64,000 nucleotides of DNA from Serpula lacrymans var. lacrymans S7.9 (Eukaryota; Basidiomycota; Agaricomycetes; Boletales; Serpulaceae), in assembly GCF_000218685.1 (NCBI RefSeq), contig NW_006763301.1, positions 310,001-374,000 of the forward strand, given 5' to 3'. Within the stretch, counting starts at the first letter, position 1. Every line of letters starts with the position of its first letter. The notes under the pieces were generated by a model that worked only from the letters and a program-made list of their open reading frames with translations, was not told the DNA's origin and made no database searches. The translations under genes and the position numbers were made by a program. Positions 1 to 11,480 of this stretch are shown here, one piece after another.

Positions 1-432
1 AAGCAATCGGCGATGCGCTGCCAGCCCCGAGGATACGTGACGATGGACGATCCCGTTCACGCACTATCCCGCAAAGAAGACTTGGACCAATTCCGCAAGG
101 CCAAGTTTGGACGCACCAAGTCTTACGCGTATGGTGATGGGGCCTTGAAGATGTCTGCCTTGTCCCATCAGCCTAAGAGGAATACCGCGCCAACCGCCGG
201 TGCAACTCAACTTTTTGCGGCCGCGAATGCTGCTCGTACTCGTCGTGGCGGTGGCCTCTCCACCTTGGCAGAGGACGGAAATTCCGCTGCTCACTCTGAT
301 GACGACGAGACTGATATCGGCGATAGTCCATGCCCTCCTCCGACCAAAAACGTCTTATCCAAAGCGAAGAGGCTCAGTCGCGTTCCGATGGTTAGGGCCG
401 AAACTTTAGGCTCTTCCCGCATGGCTTATTGA
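1..432 (+). CDS. 3' end of an unrecognised protein-coding gene (5' part outside the window)
   Basis: The frame is open from the first base of the window and ends at a TGA after 143 codons, so this is the last exon or exons of a gene that starts to the left. The first ATG at 13 is probably internal. The visible tail is hydrophilic. It has a charged start (DQFRKAKFGRTKSYAYGDG), an Ala/Arg-rich middle, a short acidic stretch (HSDDDETD, near residue 100) and a basic end (KAKRLSR). There is no catalytic motif, signal peptide or membrane segment. I do not recognise the family; the composition suits a disordered C-terminal tail. Confidence that it is coding is moderate, because the codon pattern is even and the frame spans the whole edge segment. 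Confidence 0.5.
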   Translation, partial: KQSAMRCQPRGYVTMDDPVHALSRKEDLDQFRKAKFGRTKSYAYGDGALKMSALSHQPKRNTAPTAGATQLFAAANAARTRRGGGLSTLAEDGNSAAHSDDDETDIGDSPCPPPTKNVLSKAKRLSRVPMVRAETLGSSRMAY

Positions 433-1523
433 TAATACCCTGTCAATGTCAGTGCCTGCAAGCTGCACACCTTAATGCTCCTCGAGGGCTCCTGTTTTGT
501 CTTTCCCAATTAATGTTTTCTGTGCCAATGAAGGCAGATCGTCTCCGCCAAATCATGTTCTTTCGTAATTCATAATCAACACGACACTCCGATGTCTTCC
601 GTCTCAGACACCCATCTACGACCGTTACCAGAATAAAGACTTTCACGTCTCAGTTATGCTTATCTCATTCCATTACGCTCGTTATGCTCTATGCTCTCTG
701 CGGCGTGTCCGATATACATTTTCGCATCCGTCTCGCACCCGAAGCCCTCCTAAACAAACTTGACAAGAACACACTAGCATCCGAACTTCGTTCAGTCTCC
801 TTAGCCATTCAATCGATCGCATTCCAACGCTCCATTTGTCTGACTAGTATCACTATCACGCATCATATGTGACAACCGTTGCATATCAGCTCGCTCATCT
901 GTTTTTATATATGTCAATGGACGGTCATCGCACCGCTGTCCTCCACACATCTTTTTCGTTTCTATTTTCTATTCGCATTTCAGCCGAACTTACTATTTTC
1001 CCGCTTGCGCCTAAAACACGCTGTTACCTCCTTCTCTGTCCCCCGCACTGGACATTTCCTAAGACTTTCTTCACTTGTGATATGTGGAGTTGGAGTAGAC
1101 AGAATGGCTTTGATTCAGTCTGGTGTTTTTGTTCGTTACATTTGCCATTTACAATCATCTCTTTTCTATTCTCCTATTTATTGTTCACTCTTGATATATC
1201 ATTCTTCTGTTTCGTCAAGCTTTGGACTTTATGTCTCGGTGTCATTCTCGAGTGTTACATCCATTCGTGCTAGTGATTTCGTGATAGTGCCTGTTAATGT
1301 CTTCTAAATATTATTTCTATGAAAACGAAAACTAGCTTGACACTGATTGAGTACACGGCTGCCTAGTATGCTTCCATGAAGTTCGATAGGATGAGCGAGA
1401 CATGCTACAACATTTACAGCGCTTACTATATAAGGAAAGTTAAGTAAGCAGTCTCAGAATCGTTGGCGCGTCGCACCAAAAAGTGCGGATTCATTTGGAT
1501 TGTCTTCAACGAATTCATCCAAG
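433..1523. other. Intergenic region before TCP1
   Basis: This holds the 3' flank of the preceding gene and the TCP1 promoter. The middle (about 850-1300) is pyrimidine-rich on the plus strand and yields only low-complexity frames. I see no RNA gene or conserved exon. Confidence 0.5.
1425..1435 (+). promoter_or_regulatory. TATA box of TCP1
   Basis: The sequence actatataagg lies about 90 bp before the TCP1 ATG at 1524, a normal distance for a fungal core promoter with a short leader. No other TATA-like block lies between it and the start codon. Confidence 0.5.
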
Positions 1524-3590
1524 ATGTTTCAACGCGATCCCCGAGCTGGAGCTTTCCTTGGTGGAGACAGAGTATCAGGACAGGACATCCGGGATCAAAA
1601 TGGTGAGTGCTATCAGCAGAAACGAAACCGGATGTCAATCTAACCGTCATATGCGATCGATGGCTACCAGTACTCGCCGCACAGTCCATCGCGAATATTG
1701 TGAAAAGCTCCCTAGGTCCTCTGGGTCTTGACAAGATGCTCGTGGATAACATTGGGGTGGGTAAATTTTCCAGATCTTGAAGTCTGCTTTGCTTATGGTC
1801 TTTGCAGGAAGTGACGATCTCAAACGACGGCGCCACTATTCTCTCTCTGTTGTCCGTCGAACATCCTGCTGGGAAGATTTTCGTTGATCTTGCACAGAAG
1901 CAAGACAAAGAAGTTGGCGATGGGACAACGTCTGTGGTGATCGTGGCAGCAGAGCTTCTCCGCCGTGCCAATGAACTTGTCAAGGCGAAGATACACCCAA
2001 CTACGATTATCACTGGTTACAGGCTCGCGTGCAGAGAGGCTGTCAAGTTTATGCAAGATCAACTCAGCATAAAGGTGGATCTCCTTGGTAGAGATGCCCT
2101 TGTCAATACTGCGAAAACGACGATGTCGAGCAAGATCATTGGAAAGTGAGTTTTATAGACTTGTTGATTTCTGGCTTTCGATTACTAAGGTGTATATTAG
2201 CGATGATGATTTGTTTGCACCCATGGCTGTTGATGCGATGTTAGCTGTCAAGACAATTAACTTGCGTGGAGACATAAAATATCCAGTTAAAGCTGTCAAC
2301 GTGCTGAAAGCACACGGGAGAAGTGCACGGGAGTCATTATTTGTGCAGGGATATGCTCTCAACTGTACAGTCGCAAGTCAAGGTATGTTTCCCCTTTATT
2401 TTCCCATTTGAATTGCTTTATGAACGATACGCTATCGTCAGCCATGAAAACGCGCATACTAGGTGCAAAAATTGCCTGTTTAGATATCAATCTTCAAAAG
2501 ACGAGGATGCAGTTGGGAGTACAGATATTGGTAGATGATCCGAATCAACTGGAGGAGATAAGGAAACGGTACGTTCGCGTGACTTGATCGCCCGAGAAAA
2601 TCTTTCATTAATTTTCACGAAATTTAAAGAGAAGCTGAGATTACACTGGAACGCATCCGTAAAATTCTGGCTGCAGGGGCCAACGTTGTTCTGACTACAA
2701 AGGGTATCGATGATCTATGCCTCAAAGAATTTGTCGAAGCTGGAGCCATGGCCGTACGTCGTTGTCGGAAGGAAGATCTCCGCCGTATTGCGAAGGCAAC
2801 AGGCGGAACCATGATTTCAAGTCTTGCCAATCTCGAAGGAGAGGAAACATACGAGTCGAGTTATCTAGGTTATGCCGACGAAGTCATTCAAGAGCGTATC
2901 TCGGATGATGAACTCATTTTGATCAAGGGAACAAAAGTTGTGAGCTCGGCGTCCATTGTCCTACGAGGTGCAAACGATTATATGCTGGATGAGATGGAAC
3001 GAGCATTGCACGATACGTTGTCTGTGATCAAGCGTACTTTAGAAAGTGGCGCCGTTGTCCCTGGTGGAGGGGCAGTGGAGTCTGCTTTGAGCATTTACCT
3101 TGAAAACTTTGCTACCACAGTTGTAAGTGCAGGTTATTATTCTCGAAGTATTACTCGATACTCAAGGAAATGTAGGGTTCGAGAGAACAGCTGGCGATAG
3201 CAGAGTTTGCGAGTGCACTTCTTTCCATTCCCAAGCAACTTGCCATCAACGCTGCAAAGGATTCGACTGAGCTCGTTGCCAAACTCCGTTCGTATCACAA
3301 CGCTGCACAAAATGCTCCTGCGGGAGACCCCAAAAAGGCTCTGCTCCGCTACGGTCTGGACCTCATGAATGGAGATGTGCGAGACAACGTTGCAGCAGGT
3401 GTTCTGGAGCCTACTATGAGCAAGGTCCGCAGTCTCAAATCTGCATACGAGGCTGCCATATCTTTGTTGCGGATCGACGACGCTATTCAATGCATACCAG
3501 GTAAGGAGTTGTTGGAGCATCATGATGGCAAACACTAATGACACGCATTTCATAGAACCGAAACCCGAGGCTGATCCCCATGGCCACTGA
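1524..3590 (+). CDS. TCP1: T-complex protein 1 subunit alpha (CCT1), cytosolic chaperonin
   Basis: One of the eight subunits of the TRiC/CCT ring, which folds actin, tubulin and WD40 proteins in the cytosol using ATP. Eight exons join in phase: 1524-1602, 1671-1756, 1808-2145, 2201-2382, 2442-2568, 2630-3122, 3176-3500 and 3556-3590. They give 554 residues, the normal family length. Chaperonin signatures appear in order: [14 protein letters not shown] near residue 40, [11 protein letters not shown], the nucleotide-binding GDGTTS, and VPGGGAVE in the C-terminal half. The alpha-subunit identity rests on blocks such as [21 protein letters not shown] and AGAMAVRR. The start codon follows aag in a good context and gives the family's N-terminal pattern ([19 protein letters not shown]). 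The gene ends PHGH-stop. CDC27 follows in tandem. Identification is secure. Confidence 0.96.
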
Positions 3591-3930
3591 GAGATGAGAT
3601 AGAAAATGAAAATACATGTAGATCAGTAATGCTAATGTAGTACTTTGCGCCCTTCTACACTGCCTGTTAGTGTGAAAGCAAACATGAGTGGCTGTGCAAG
3701 ATATGAGTGACGCGGCAGTCACGTGCTTTTCCAGGCGCGGTTCGTTTGGTACATTGCCGACGAGGTCGACCTTTCCGTCTTGTATTTCATTGTAGGCCAC
3801 TCCAATTAATCTTCATACTCGGGAGACACCATCAAGCTCACCGTTGGGGAGTATCTTTCACTGTGAAATTCACCAATTTTTCCGCTTTTTATTTGCAGGC
3901 GATAGCAGCTCAATGCGCTAGATCTGTCCT

Positions 3931-6900
3931 ATGCAACAAGAAGCCACTCAGTCCTTCCTGCCTTACCTTTCCCAACGGTTCCACACGCTAGTCTGGACAT
4001 GTCTCGACTCAGATCTCACAAAATCTGCCGTGTTCTATGCTGAACGCTATTTCGCCATGAACCAACTGAACCACGACGCTCGACATCTGTATGCTACCAC
4101 GCTTTTGTGTGCCGGGCAAACGCATTCTGCCATGTGCCTCATCGATAACCCTCCAGATATGCGGTGTAGTGGATGCTTAGAAATTAAAGCAAAGTGCTGT
4201 ACAGCACTCGGTCGGTACAGACAGGCGCGTGAAGCACTGGAGGAGAGCCTGCAGGATACATCCTACACACCAACGCGTACGCCACGTTTTAATCTTTTGC
4301 TCGTGGATATTGAGTTAGCCATCCCGTATTAACAGAATCTATGGGCTCCCGGACGGCGCGTGCATTTCCAGAGGAAGCAGCATTGCGATGTAGATCAGGT
4401 ACAATGGCTTTGAAGGGTAATCTTCCTGAAAAGGCGTCTCTCAGCTTTCGCCAAGCACTAGCTCTCAATCCAATGTTATGGGAAGCATTCGAAGGCTTGT
4501 GTGCTCTTGGTACATTTTGTCTGATGATTTTAGCGAAGTTTTGCTAAGTCCTACCTTTAGGGTCTTTCCCTGAAATCGACGAACTGTTTCCTCCTAAGTC
4601 AGTACCTGTGAAGCGGACTGCCCCAGAGGAGCAGGCTCAGCTGAAACCTGCACCATCAATACCTACAGCTACTGGAGCTGGATTCTTTACTCCAGACGTT
4701 GGTTCTACCGGTAACTCACATCGTGGCTGGAAACCAGAACCACAAGCACCACAGCCTTTCCGAATGGGCCCCCCACCTTTACCTCGTGATTCACTGTTAG
4801 TCCTCAAAGCATCTCCATCGTGCCTATCGCTGACTTTTACTTACAGTGCCGCCAACGACACGTCCATATTTCCGGTAGATAACTCTTTTCTTCAAGTACA
4901 AGCTCATTTGCGGCCAAGTCGCACACAAGCAACAGTGGTTGGTTCGGCACAGGCTACTACATCTCGTCCTCTTTCTTCAGCTGACGAAGCTGGTCCTGTG
5001 CACAAGAAATTACGATCAGCTGTTCGAAAGCCCAGCGCTGAAGTAGTCAAGTCCAAGGCAGTTAAGTCCACAGTGGACGAACCCCTGAAAAAGGCACGCG
5101 CACGCCCGGCCTTGAAATTTGCTAACTTCTTCTCATCATCCGGTCGTCGTTCTCAGCCCGTCTCATCTACTAGGACCACTCTTGCTGGAAAAAGCGAGCG
5201 ACCTGTGAATTCAGGAGTCCCAATTCGTCGCAGTACTCGGCTAATGAGCAATGCCAATATCAAACCAGCCAGCAAGGTAAGGGTATCATTCTTAGCATGT
5301 CCGCGGTGTCATATAGATCCACTGCGTTTTATCTGCCCTTAATGCTTCTCGGTGCAACTTTTAACAATTCGTCTCTTATCACAGCATCCACCTCTCAGGG
5401 AGCGACGACGAGTTACCACGCGTTCAAGATTAGCAGAGTCAGAGAATGACGAAGAGGCACTCACTCACGGAGAGGCCCCCCAGTCCACGTCACCACCTTC
5501 AAATGCAGCACAATCTCCACGGTCTGATGTGTCTCCTGCTCCGAGCAACTGGACAGCAGGGCAGGAGCAGGCCGCTCAGGAAGCTTACGACGTAGAAATG
5601 GCGGACCATTATGTGTATGAACTGATGCGACGCTTTGCCAGTGCGACAAGAGCCTTGTCGATGTACGACTCGCGGAAGTGTTTATTGGAACTGGAAAAAT
5701 TGCCCCTCATTCACCAAAATTCGCCGTGGGTATTGGCAATGGTTGGTCGGGCGCACTATGAGAGACTTGAGTATGCTTCAGTACGTAAATTAATTGGATG
5801 TCTCTTCTTCCTTCCATTCGGACCATGGGACTATTATTGTTTCGACCTGGAAAGTTAAGGTTACTGATACGCATGTTTTTAGGCCGAGCGCGCTTTTAAA
5901 GCTGTCCGATCGCTGGAACCGTTCCGAATGTGGGATATGGAAGTGTACTCAACCCTATTATGGCATCTGCAGCAGAACGTCCAACTCTCGTATTTGGCAC
6001 AAGAGTTACTGAGCATAAATCCTCAGTCGCCGCAGGCCTGGATTGCAGTGGGCAATTTGTTTTCTTTGCAAAAGGAGAGATCACAAGCCCTGACATGCTT
6101 CCGTCGTGCTGCACAATTGGACCCTTCGTGTGCCTATGCGTACACGCTTAGTGGACACGAGTCAATTGACGAGGATCTGGATAAGGCAATTGGGTTCTTT
6201 CAGTCAGCTTTACGCACTGATCCACGACACTATAATGCATGGTGAGTTCCATTGGTCTGATAACCTTGAAATTCCGTTTTCATGTAGAATTTGACGATAT
6301 CTTATTAGGTATGGCCTCGGAACATGTTATCTGAGGATGAGCAAAATCCGATTGGCAGAATACCACTACCGGAAGGCCGTCGAAATACACCCTAATAACG
6401 CAGTGTTGCTGGGTTGCGTGGGGATGGTGAGTGATCACGGGATTGGTTGAATTTGATCGGTGGCTAAACGTGTTGTTTTATTTTTTCCCCTAATCTTTTT
6501 CCCTCGTTTCGTGACACCCTGCTTTTGACTCACAGGCCGTTGAGCGACGCGGAGATAAGACTGTGGCACTTTCGCTATTCGACCAAGCGGTACGGTTATC
6601 GCCCGATAATGCACTTGTGCGTTATCGTCGAGCAAAAATCCTTATCTCTTTAAAGAGGTACTCGGTGAGTATTTTACCTGATAAGGACTAAGAGTGACTA
6701 AATTTGCAAATACTAAATTTATGTGATTTATTCTTATCTTGACACACAGTCTGCGCTGCAAGACCTGGAATTACTCCGCGACTCGTCACCAGAAGAGTCT
6801 AACGTAGTTTTCCAGCTGGCTAAAGTGTACCGACTGATAGGCGATGAGGTCAAATCAGCTCATTGGCTTGCTGTTGCGCGCGATATCTCACCCAAGAGCG

Positions 6901-6971
6901 TCAACAAGATAAAGAAGCTGATAGAGACGGCGAAGGATGAGGAGGAGGATGACCCGATGGATGAGGGGTGA
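3931..6971 (+). CDS. CDC27: Anaphase-promoting complex subunit 3 (Cdc27), TPR protein
   Basis: A scaffold of the anaphase-promoting complex, the E3 ubiquitin ligase that degrades securin and cyclin B. The N-terminal half-TPR block (LDSDLTKSAVFYAERYF...HLYATTLLCAGQ) matches APC3. A long Ser/Pro/Lys-rich linker follows (about 4600-5560), then tandem TPRs (YERLEYASAERAFKAVRSLEP; YLAQELLSINPQSPQAW; YRKAVEIHPNNAVLL), ending in an acidic tail (DEEEDDPMDEG). Nine introns are needed. The clear ones are 4510-4560, 4796-4846, 5277-5384, 5781-5882, 6242-6308, 6427-6535 and 6665-6749. The join near 4286-4335 uses a weak GTTTTA donor but is the only one I found that keeps the frame into SRTARAFPEEAALRC. 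The start at 3931 gives a family-like N-terminus. The linker is probably a target of cell-cycle kinases. Confidence in identity is high, in every splice site lower. Confidence 0.9.
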
Positions 6972-7612
6972 AGCACGCAGCCGTCGGTGACTTTACTGGA
7001 TGCCCTGATGATAATTGAGATCTTGTATATACACCGTTTATAGCGGGTTGATAGGAAGACCTGATATAGCGCCGAGTGGTGATATCTGGCGTGGTGGCGT
7101 GCTAATCTTGTGACATTGTCGGGTTTGGTCGTGATTGGTCGTGATTGGTTCCAGATGTGGCTGGGCAGATTCACTCCCCGAGGGGTTCGCTTCGATTCGG
7201 CTTCTCCGTCACTTTGAGTCACGACATCGTCTATTTGCAAAATACTATATAAACACGGCCTCTCCTCAGCTCACATCCCCATCTTTTAGCCCCTCCTCCA
7301 CCATGTCTACATAACTGCACCGCTGCCGTCCTGCTATCAAACACCCAGTACTTGCATCCTGCCGCGTCCCCAGTAGACTGCCTGGCGCACTGATTTAAAG
7401 TATGGTTAACAAACTTGCCCGTAAATCTAATAACGGCACTATTCTCTTTGAACCTTTCATCGTATATCGTATACACCGGTGATATTAACCGCGCAAGCAT
7501 CGGTACGTACGCACTAGGCTGCCGCTACGAGTCTCAGCTCACTCCCTCGTGTGTTACCCCAGACGCCACATCTCTCGCCCCCTCTTCCAATCCAACCTCG
7601 TTTGCCTATCCT
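6972..7612 (+). promoter_or_regulatory. Promoter and leader of the acidic orphan gene: TATA box and short upstream ORFs
   Basis: A clear TATATAAA sits at 7246-7253. About 50 bp downstream, at 7303, an ATG in strong context (ccaccATGt) opens a three-codon ORF (Met-Ser-Thr-stop). A second ATG at 7402 opens a 26-codon ORF that ends before the main start at 7613. The repeat cgtgattggt occurs twice near 7130. The leader may restrain translation of the downstream gene; this is inferred from position only. Confidence 0.4.
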
Positions 7613-8509
7613 ATGTCAACAGAATCTTTCGATTTCCTTCATCTGGCCCGTTCAAAGCTGCATACAGCCATTGGCGGGAAAGATAACTGCAGCCTGCACC
7701 GATGGGTGCTCCTCAAAAATTCGATTGTTCGCACTCCACCTAAAGACGGTGAAGTTCAAAACCCTATGCCTGATGTAAATTCTGTATATTCCTTTGATGA
7801 CGAAGGAGACGGTGACGATGAAGACGACGGGGTTGAGGAAGAAATCGACTCATTCATGTTCCCCGACGCTAGTAACCTAGTTGATTGTGGTGGAGCTGAT
7901 GTGAACGCTTCAGAAGCTGAGTGGCTCGACTCCCTCTTAGAAACCCTTGGTGAAGATGGTGAGGACTTGGAGCAAATTCGCGTCTCAGTATTGCCTGTGG
8001 AAGACGATGAAGATTTGCAAACCAGCCCCTTGGTCTCGCCCATGTCCTCGTCAGACGACCTTCTTAACCAACTTGCGTATTATTCACCGCCTATCGCTGT
8101 ACCATATCCTGTGCCATACCCTCCGTTCCATCCCCCACTCATTCGTCCATGTGAGCTTGGCCCTATTATTGACTCACCTCTCCTCTCCAGTCTTCCAGCA
8201 TATGATGATCCCCTTCCGTACTATGATACCGATGAAATAGATGATCTGTCCGTGCCTGACGCCATAGAAGACACTTCTGACGACGAGTCTGATATTCCCT
8301 CCACTCCGTCTCTGGTGCGGTCGTCAACCCAGTCCTTCGTTGACCCAGCCTCTGTGCCCCTTCCAGCGGAGCGCCGACGTCAGCGGATGCAACCCCACGT
8401 ATATATTGGCACCATGGATCCTTATTTTTATCCCTTCGAGCTTGACCCCCTCCCCTTCCCTGATGAAGATCGTTTCGCTTCCTATAATCCCATCTATTCA
8501 GAATGCTAG
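7613..8509 (+). CDS. Acidic hypothetical protein, 298 residues
   Basis: This is one uninterrupted frame from ATG 7613 to TAG, with no intron, unusual among its neighbours. The N-terminus (MSTESFDFLHLARSKLHTAIG) is the only part that looks foldable. The middle is strongly acidic (DDEGDGDDEDDGVEEEIDSF, then WLDSLLETLGEDGEDL). It is followed by a Pro/Tyr run (YPVPYPPFHPPLI), another acidic block (EIDDLSVPDAIEDTSDDESD) and a C-terminus rich in Pro, Phe and Asp. There is no signal peptide, membrane segment or known domain. The frame remains open upstream of the ATG to about 7415 without another ATG, so a non-ATG extension cannot be excluded. Acidic stretches with bulky hydrophobics resemble activation domains, but I assign no function. 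Probably restricted to Agaricomycetes. Confidence 0.6.
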   Translation: MSTESFDFLHLARSKLHTAIGGKDNCSLHRWVLLKNSIVRTPPKDGEVQNPMPDVNSVYSFDDEGDGDDEDDGVEEEIDSFMFPDASNLVDCGGADVNASEAEWLDSLLETLGEDGEDLEQIRVSVLPVEDDEDLQTSPLVSPMSSSDDLLNQLAYYSPPIAVPYPVPYPPFHPPLIRPCELGPIIDSPLLSSLPAYDDPLPYYDTDEIDDLSVPDAIEDTSDDESDIPSTPSLVRSSTQSFVDPASVPLPAERRRQRMQPHVYIGTMDPYFYPFELDPLPFPDEDRFASYNPIYSEC

Positions 8510-8959
8510 CTGCTATGTCTATAATCTCTCCTGCCTCAATTGTGTATATGCACGCTTTTTTGCCCATGTATTGTATTCATCTCTGGGAATCTGGTTGTCC
8601 TTGTCTACAAGTGCCTAAGGTTAACTATATTGTAGGCCTATCCGCGAGCGGTCTTCACGGCATCTGACAACTTGTTGGTGTTTCACTTTGATATCAACGC
8701 ACAGTTCCGACATCACCCGTTGATATCTAAAATGGTCCGTCGCAGGTGCCGAAGTATTCAGTGGGTGAACGGATGAATGTTGGAGCTTTACAGCTTTTGA
8801 GACATGACGTCCTTCAACTTGCTATTGAATTGCTGTCTTGTTTACGGCGGAAGCTCCAGAGAGTGTCGTCCTCTGGCAGCAACGGACGCCGTACATACTG
8901 AACCGAGATATTGTTAAATGCCGTGGGGTAACATTCAGACGTGGGAAGGGGTCGGGAAT
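8510..8959. other. Convergent intergenic spacer
   Basis: This is the 3' flank shared by the acidic orphan (plus) and the SRR1-like gene (minus). I see no exon, RNA gene or repeat in it. Confidence 0.5.
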
Positions 8960-9938
8960 CTAGAAAGGGTGCTTAATGTTGGATAATGGTCGTGGGATGT
9001 CAACACGCGGCCTAAGACAAGTTAGCTCTGATTCTTACCTAGTCGTAACAAACACGGGGATACCGTTTCCAACTTTGACAAAGGGTTGCTGCGTGGGGGG
9101 GTCGTGGACGTTAAGCACCCTGGATATCATATGAACCAGCGTGTGGGAGCGACGGACGTACTTGTCAATGTAATCGCTGAATCGGTTTGCGATAAAGATG
9201 ATATTGGATAGCTGTTCGCGCGTCCAGTTCTCGCGTATGATGTTCTCGTACAGGTCCATATCGCAATGCGGCATGTAGAGGATGGTTGGACGTATCACGG
9301 GATGCTTCGCGTTCTGGAACAGATAAAAGATAGATACGCGCTCAATGGACATAGCCCGCATACAATGCTGAAGGTACGTGCTCTGTTATCTGCCAGACAC
9401 TGCATCCCGAGCGCTTGCAATAGCGCGCTGTCTGCATCCGTAAAGACGGGATCATAGACGGACACATTTTGGAGATCCTATATTCAGAAAGTCGCACGAA
9501 CGGACCTAGTGTCATGCACAATTCTAGGGTACACGGGAGTGATGGGCGCACTATATCGCAAAGAGAACAGAATCTGATGAGGAACGCCAGCTGCGCCCGG
9601 GCGTCCCGAGACGAGACAGGGCTTCCAAGACCAAGGCACAACACCTCTGAAGCAGCAAAAGATAGATCCTGTAGAACGTCTTGGAGAATCTCTGGAAAAC
9701 AAAGGGGGTCGTGCCTTCATCATTATCGGATTACAACTAAAACACCACAGGACTTGCGGCGGAGAAACGAACCGTGACAAGTGGATAGCCAGACAGTATT
9801 GGATTCCAGTTCTTTTTTCGTGCGTTCCAGCTGTTCCAGCGGCTGGGGCGGTTCACCTGATGGCTTTCGTCTTCGCTTTTTTCGAGGACCCGCACGAGTG
9901 AATGGCTCCGAATATGCAAACGAAGCTGAATTTTCCAT
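8960..9938 (-). CDS. SRR1-domain protein (SRR1/Ber1-like)
   Basis: The SRR1 family is named after a plant clock-input protein; yeast Ber1 is a relative, and the biochemical role is unresolved. The gene starts at 9938 with MENSASFAYSEPFTRAGPRK, followed by a basic stretch (RKKRRRKPSG, possible nuclear localisation). Hallmarks come in order over several exons: VLCLGLGSPVSSRDARAQLAF (9640-9580), a block read as VYDPVFTDADSALLQALGMQ (9460-9400, partly in a frame shifted from the neighbouring exon by splicing), then the diagnostic TILYMPHCDMDLYENIIRENW and LSNIIFIANRFSDY (9280-9170). The last intron has a GTAAGA donor at about 9038 and a CTTAG acceptor, giving a short final exon ending HPF-stop at 8960. 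The overall identity is firm; the middle exon boundaries are approximate. Confidence 0.8.
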
Positions 9939-10314
9939 GTGAAGATCACGGAAGGTGATAACAGAAAAAAAGCTCAGGAAAGGTATAAAGCAAAGACAAA
10001 GAACCGCTAATTTCCGTCAAAGTTCGAAAGATTTGAATGATCATCCAAGTGATCATCTGATAACGAATTGCCACTCTTGGGCATACCGCTGGCCCTGACC
10101 GAGGATATAACATATATGGGTTGGCTTCCATTTTACAGATACTATGAGCAATATCATTCTGGCAATCCACGTTTAAGGGCTCCTGTGCTCTTCTAGCTCC
10201 CTGTCGCGAGGCAAGGCGAAGCAGGGGCGTCGCACAAGAACGCCCCTCAGATATAAATTGTTGGTAGGTCCCATGACCAGACTGTTGTACATTCTATGCT
10301 AAGACATTTTATTC
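9939..10314. other. Intergenic: SRR1-like promoter and TMA20 3' flank
   Basis: Both neighbours are on the minus strand. The segment is AT-rich around 9950-10030 and holds no supported exon or RNA gene. Confidence 0.45.
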
Positions 10315-11051
10315 CTACAAGGTTTGCAGCGCCCAAAGGTCATCTCCTAGGTAAGAGGCCACTTCCACTCCGATATCCTTATTCACCTTTCGCATCTCTT
10401 CAGTCCCGAGTTTCGTAATCCCGACACCGACGGCATGTTCTTTCCCTTCTGCGTATATTCCGACAAGCGCTCCAGCGGGCAACGCAGCATTGGGGGGTGG
10501 GAGATAACCTCCAGCAGAGGTAAGTCCAGGGCACATCATGTGTGCACCACCAAGCAGGAATCGGATTGCACCACGGTCAATCCCCACTTTCGGTAACATA
10601 TAGGGATCTGTTCATATCAATCAATTTCCAGCTGGACTTCCACTTCTCTTATCCAAAACTCACACTTGTGGTATAATCGCAGTGTTGGATACAATGGACC
10701 ATCAAAGTGCTGGAAGAACAGTGGTTCGTTGTGGACAGTGTATATCGAGACATGCTCTCTACTATCTTGTAAATCAGATCATCTGCAATCAGACGAAGTT
10801 AAACAGAATCAGTTGTTTTGAAAACGCACCATTTCACATGAACAAGAGGCTCCTTCTTGGGCCAAATCTGCTCTAGGGTTTCAGGTTCGATTTTCCATTG
10901 AGCGAGAACTCCTGCGCGGATGGAGCGTTGTACAGATGATTTAAGAGGCGTTTGACCTGCGATGTCCGTCGATGGCTGAAACCTGCATATGCAAGATAAT
11001 TTACCACACTCATCAGCTCAAGAGTGAAGAGATGCTTTACTTTTTGAACAT
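10315..11051 (-). CDS. TMA20: Translation machinery-associated protein 20 (MCT-1 family, PUA domain)
   Basis: The fungal counterpart of MCTS1, which with Tma22/DENR ejects deacylated tRNA and recycles 40S subunits. Four exons join in phase. A tiny first exon (11051-11041) encodes MFK plus two bases. The next gives QRSIRAGVLAQWKIEPETLEQIWPKKEPL, the third EHVSIYTVHNEPLFFQHFDGPLYPTLRLYHK, and the last (about 10610-10315) holds the PUA domain: KVGIDRGAIRFLLGGAHMMCPGLTSAGG, then GKEHAVGVGITKLGTEEMRKVNKDIGVE, ending DDLWALQTL. All these blocks match family positions, and the length is about the usual 180 residues. The starting MFKKF is the family N-terminus. Identification is secure; the start rests on that 11-base exon. 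Confidence 0.9.
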
Positions 11052-11480
11052 GGCGAGTTCGAGGTTTGCTTGTGGAGGTGACGGTAGTTGATTAACTTTT
11101 GCCTTCGGCGAACAAGATATCTTATCGCCGACCGACAGGACTGACTTATTTGGTCACGCATTTTTACATGAGTATGTACTGAAGCCAATCGACATTTTGA
11201 ATACATTTAATATGATTTCAATTCAAGATCAACGTTAACAACAGTCTACATTACTTTCATGTGCTCCCCGACCTAAGCTAGTAGTACATTAGATATTGAA
11301 AGCGGCGAGGCAAAAGGCATCGATAGCAGGATGAATTTGTAGAGACATTGATGAGGTGTTAGGATGATAAGGAGACATTTAAGGGGCTTGGAAGGAGAGA
11401 CTAGACAACCAGAAAATATACAACAGAACAAAGGCATCGTGTAAACAGTCATGATTTTAGCAGCGCGGGGGATGATTTCT
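11052..11480. other. Intergenic: TMA20 promoter and CRM1 3' flank
   Basis: AT-rich spacer between two minus-strand genes. No exon, RNA gene or repeat was recognised. Confidence 0.45.
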
